Assembly (NCBI GenBank): GCA_947462115.1
Contig: CANHON010000216.1
Span: 1-7,755 of the forward strand
From: Deltaproteobacteria bacterium
GTDB lineage: Bacteria > Myxococcota_A > UBA796 > UBA2385
Length of the DNA: 7,755 nucleotides
Reading direction: 5' to 3'
Shown here: piece by piece, positions 6,363 to 7,755 of the stretch
Position numbering within the stretch: position 1 is the first letter of the stretch
Layout: each line of letters opens with the position of its first letter
Made by a program: the position numbers and the translations under genes
Notes under the pieces: model-generated
The model's input: the letters and a program-made list of their open reading frames with translations, nothing else
The model's database searches: none
Told to the model about the DNA's origin: nothing

Positions 6363-6391
6363 GGCTCCGCTCGGGCCCCGCGGGTCAGCGC
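6356..6391. terminator. Bidirectional terminator-like hairpin carrying both stop codons
   Basis: GCGCTGA (6356-6362) and TCAGCGC (6385-6391) are perfect inverted repeats. The TGA in the left arm is the folE stop, and the TCA in the right arm is the minus-strand TGA of the converging lipoprotein gene. Inside, CCGC (6367-6370) can pair with GCGG (6380-6383) around a GGGCCC loop. There is no T-run, so termination strength is uncertain, but the symmetric position between convergent genes fits a shared terminator. Confidence 0.5.
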
Positions 6392-7098
6392 TCCGAGATG
6401 GGCCCGTAGGAGGCCACTTCGAAGGAGGCGGCGGAGGCGGTGCCGTCGGGGCCCTCGCCGTCCACCCGGCTGGCGGTGGCCTCGACCCGCCCGCTCGGGT
6501 CGCCGAGCCCCTTCTGGCCGGAGAGGGCCAAGCTCACCTCGTCCCACTCCGTCGGGTCGAAGCCGTCGCGGGCGGGCGAGGGCGACCAAGCGCCGACCAG
6601 CGCGTCGATCTCCAGCGGGGCCCACCAGCTCCCGACCCCGTCGCTGCCCACGATGAGCTCGGGGTTCAGGCGCTCGGAGAACTGGCCGTCCTCGGTCTGA
6701 AAGTCGACCTGCAGGGCAAAGCGGAGCTCGTCCTCGCACCAGGACTCCATCGCGATCTCGGCGCCGCCGTCGCCGCTGTCGGTCGGCTCCATGTCGACCC
6801 ACTCGGCCCCGCCGCTGGTGGTCAGCCCGAGGCTCAGGCGGGTGAGGCTCGCGTCGGCGTACCGCAGCTCCACGTTGAAGGAGCCGTTGACCACGTCGAT
6901 GACGTCTGCGGGCACGACCCCGTTGGGCGCGGCTTCCTCCGCGGCCACCGGGCTCCGGCTCACCTCTTCGCAGCCGGCGAGGGCCTCGGTGCCGTCCCAC
7001 TCCTCGCCGCTCTGGCCGCCGCCGCTGGGGGGCCGCTGCGCGCAGGCGACGGCGAGGGTGAAGGGGAGGAGGTGGATCCAGTGGGCGCTGCGGTGCAT
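6385..7098 (-). CDS. Putative lipoprotein of unknown function
   Basis: The 237-residue product has a short signal, MHRSAHWIHLLPFTLAVAC, with Cys19 as the likely lipid site; Ala rather than Leu at -3 makes the lipobox slightly weak. A low-complexity linker (PPSGGGQSGEEWDG) follows, then an acidic, beta-rich domain. Stretches such as NGSFNVELRYADA, LRFALQVDFQTEDG and WDEVSLALSG look like strands. C43 and C121 could form a disulfide. I do not recognise a family. The ATG at 7098 is chosen because GGAG (7108-7105) lies six bases upstream and because it places the hydrophobic segment correctly; the frame is open to 7218 but the added sequence has no signal-like character. The gene converges on folE and is divergent from the HTH gene, about 150 bases away. 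Confidence 0.78.
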   Translation of the reverse strand: MHRSAHWIHLLPFTLAVACAQRPPSGGGQSGEEWDGTEALAGCEEVSRSPVAAEEAAPNGVVPADVIDVVNGSFNVELRYADASLTRLSLGLTTSGGAEWVDMEPTDSGDGGAEIAMESWCEDELRFALQVDFQTEDGQFSERLNPELIVGSDGVGSWWAPLEIDALVGAWSPSPARDGFDPTEWDEVSLALSGQKGLGDPSGRVEATASRVDGEGPDGTASAASFEVASYGPISER

Positions 7099-7178
7099 GG
7101 GGTGCTCCAGGGGGCACGGGGTTGACCGCGCCATGCCCCATTCTTCGCACCCCGGAGCGGAGGCGCCAGGGGTGTTGT

Positions 7179-7191
7179 GCAGAAACCCTGC
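7179..7191. promoter_or_regulatory. Short inverted repeat in the divergent intergenic region
   Basis: GCAG (7179-7182), five bases, CTGC (7188-7191) is a small inverted repeat in the 150-base gap between the lipoprotein and HTH genes. An overlapping pair, CAGGG (7167-7171) and CCCTG (7186-7190), could pair instead. The position suits an operator for the neighbouring HTH protein, but arms this short occur often by chance. Confidence 0.2.
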
Positions 7192-7219
7192 GCTCGGTCC
7201 ACGCGAGCCCGCGCGCATC

Positions 7220-7228
7220 TGCTAGAGT
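7220..7228 (+). promoter_or_regulatory. Candidate extended -10 element for the HTH gene
   Basis: TGCTAGAGT has the extended -10 TGn followed by TAGAGT. It ends 20 bases before the ATG at 7249, so a transcript would start close to 7235 with a very short leader holding just the GGAGG ribosome site. No good -35 hexamer is seen at the usual spacing. It resembles TGCTATGCT upstream of the lipoprotein gene at 2300. Confidence 0.35.
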
Positions 7229-7248
7229 GAGCGGCCGCCGGAGGCCCG

Positions 7249-7755
7249 ATGGACCTGGACCTGCTCGCCGCTCAGCTCATCCGCGCGCTCCGGGGAGAGC
7301 GGAGCCAAGTGCAGCTCTCTCGCTGGCTCGGCTACCAGAGCAACGTGATCACCACCTGGGAGAACGGCCGCCGCTGGCCCACCGGCGCCGAGCTGATGCG
7401 CCTCGCCGCGCGCACCGGCGTCGATGTGCCCGCCGCCTGGGCCGCCTTCTACCGGGCGCCCCCGGCTTGGCTCGGCGGGATCGATCCCTGTCGGCCCGAG
7501 GGGCTGGCCCAGGTGCTCGCCGACCTGCGGGGCGGGCTGTCCATCGGCGCCCTCGCCGACCGCACCGGGCTGTCCCGCCACGCGATCGGACGGGCCCTGT
7601 CGGGCAAGGCCGAGCTTCGTTTGCCGGAGGTGCTCGCCATCATCGAGGGCTGCACGCTGCGGCTCGTGGACCTGATTGACGCGCTGGTCGATATTGAGCG
7701 CGTGCCCGAGGCGGCCCGCACCTTCGCCACCTTGGCCCAGCACCGCGAGGCCGCC
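7249..7755 (+). CDS. HTH transcriptional regulator with two N-terminal HTH domains (C-terminus beyond window)
   Basis: The frame is open from the ATG at 7249 to the right edge, 169 codons. GGAGG (7240-7244) lies four bases upstream of the start. Residues 5-68 read as an XRE/Cro-type helix-turn-helix, with the core RSQVQLSRWLGYQSNVITTWENGRRWPT (about 18-45); the motif S-N-V-x-x-x-W-E-x-G is the recognition-helix pattern of that family. Residues 84-147 form a second HTH, with SIGALADRTGLSRHAIGRAL (98-117) followed by LRLPEVLAIIEG. Two-headed regulators like this occur in myxobacteria, where I recall a C-terminal DUF4423-type domain; that part would lie outside the window and is inference. It is divergently placed from a lipoprotein gene, so it could control that gene and itself. 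Confidence 0.8.
   Translation, partial: MDLDLLAAQLIRALRGERSQVQLSRWLGYQSNVITTWENGRRWPTGAELMRLAARTGVDVPAAWAAFYRAPPAWLGGIDPCRPEGLAQVLADLRGGLSIGALADRTGLSRHAIGRALSGKAELRLPEVLAIIEGCTLRLVDLIDALVDIERVPEAARTFATLAQHREAA

Noticed and set aside
5863..7125. A 420-codon plus-strand frame spanning folE and the antisense of the right-hand lipoprotein gene.
   Set aside because: It runs through folE in another frame with an Arg/Ser/Pro-rich product, and then antisense to a gene with a good ribosome site and lipoprotein signal.
7099..7218. Upstream start for the right-hand lipoprotein gene.
   Set aside because: The extra 40 residues have no signal character, while the ATG at 7098 has GGAG at ideal spacing directly before a lipoprotein signal.

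Overview
This is a very GC-rich window of densely packed bacterial genes with strong G/C preference at third codon positions. The organism is most likely a member of the Myxococcota or a related former deltaproteobacterium. The support is the base composition, several short-signal lipoproteins, a lipoprotein combining MopE-type metal-binding repeats with an FG-GAP propeller, and a two-headed HTH regulator of a kind common in myxobacteria. No RNA gene, CRISPR array, insertion sequence or integrase is visible.

Left part, minus strand (1-2119): a bacterial microcompartment (BMC) shell protein with two BMC domains, of the CsoS1D/CcmP double-layer trimer type, is followed by a multi-pass membrane protein that runs off the left edge. 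No other shell gene, vertex protein or recognisable cargo enzyme lies in the window, so the shell gene looks like an orphan or satellite copy.

Centre, plus strand (2300-6362): a lipoprotein of unknown function, a two-TM protein with TPR-like helices, a large surface lipoprotein (three MopE modules, then seven FG-GAP blades, one of them degenerate) and a short GTP cyclohydrolase I (FolE) homologue. The FolE homologue aligns without gaps to the E. coli catalytic core. It keeps all zinc ligands but has replaced catalytic His179 (Gln), the triphosphate-binding Lys136 (Trp) and Lys68 (Glu), and Ser135 (Gly).

Right part (6385-7755): a minus-strand lipoprotein converges on folE, with the two stop codons inside the arms of one hairpin. 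It is divergent from a plus-strand HTH regulator cut by the right edge. The genes do not form one obvious pathway. Envelope proteins dominate, and the two items most worth following are the orphan BMC-T protein and the FolE homologue with a changed active site.
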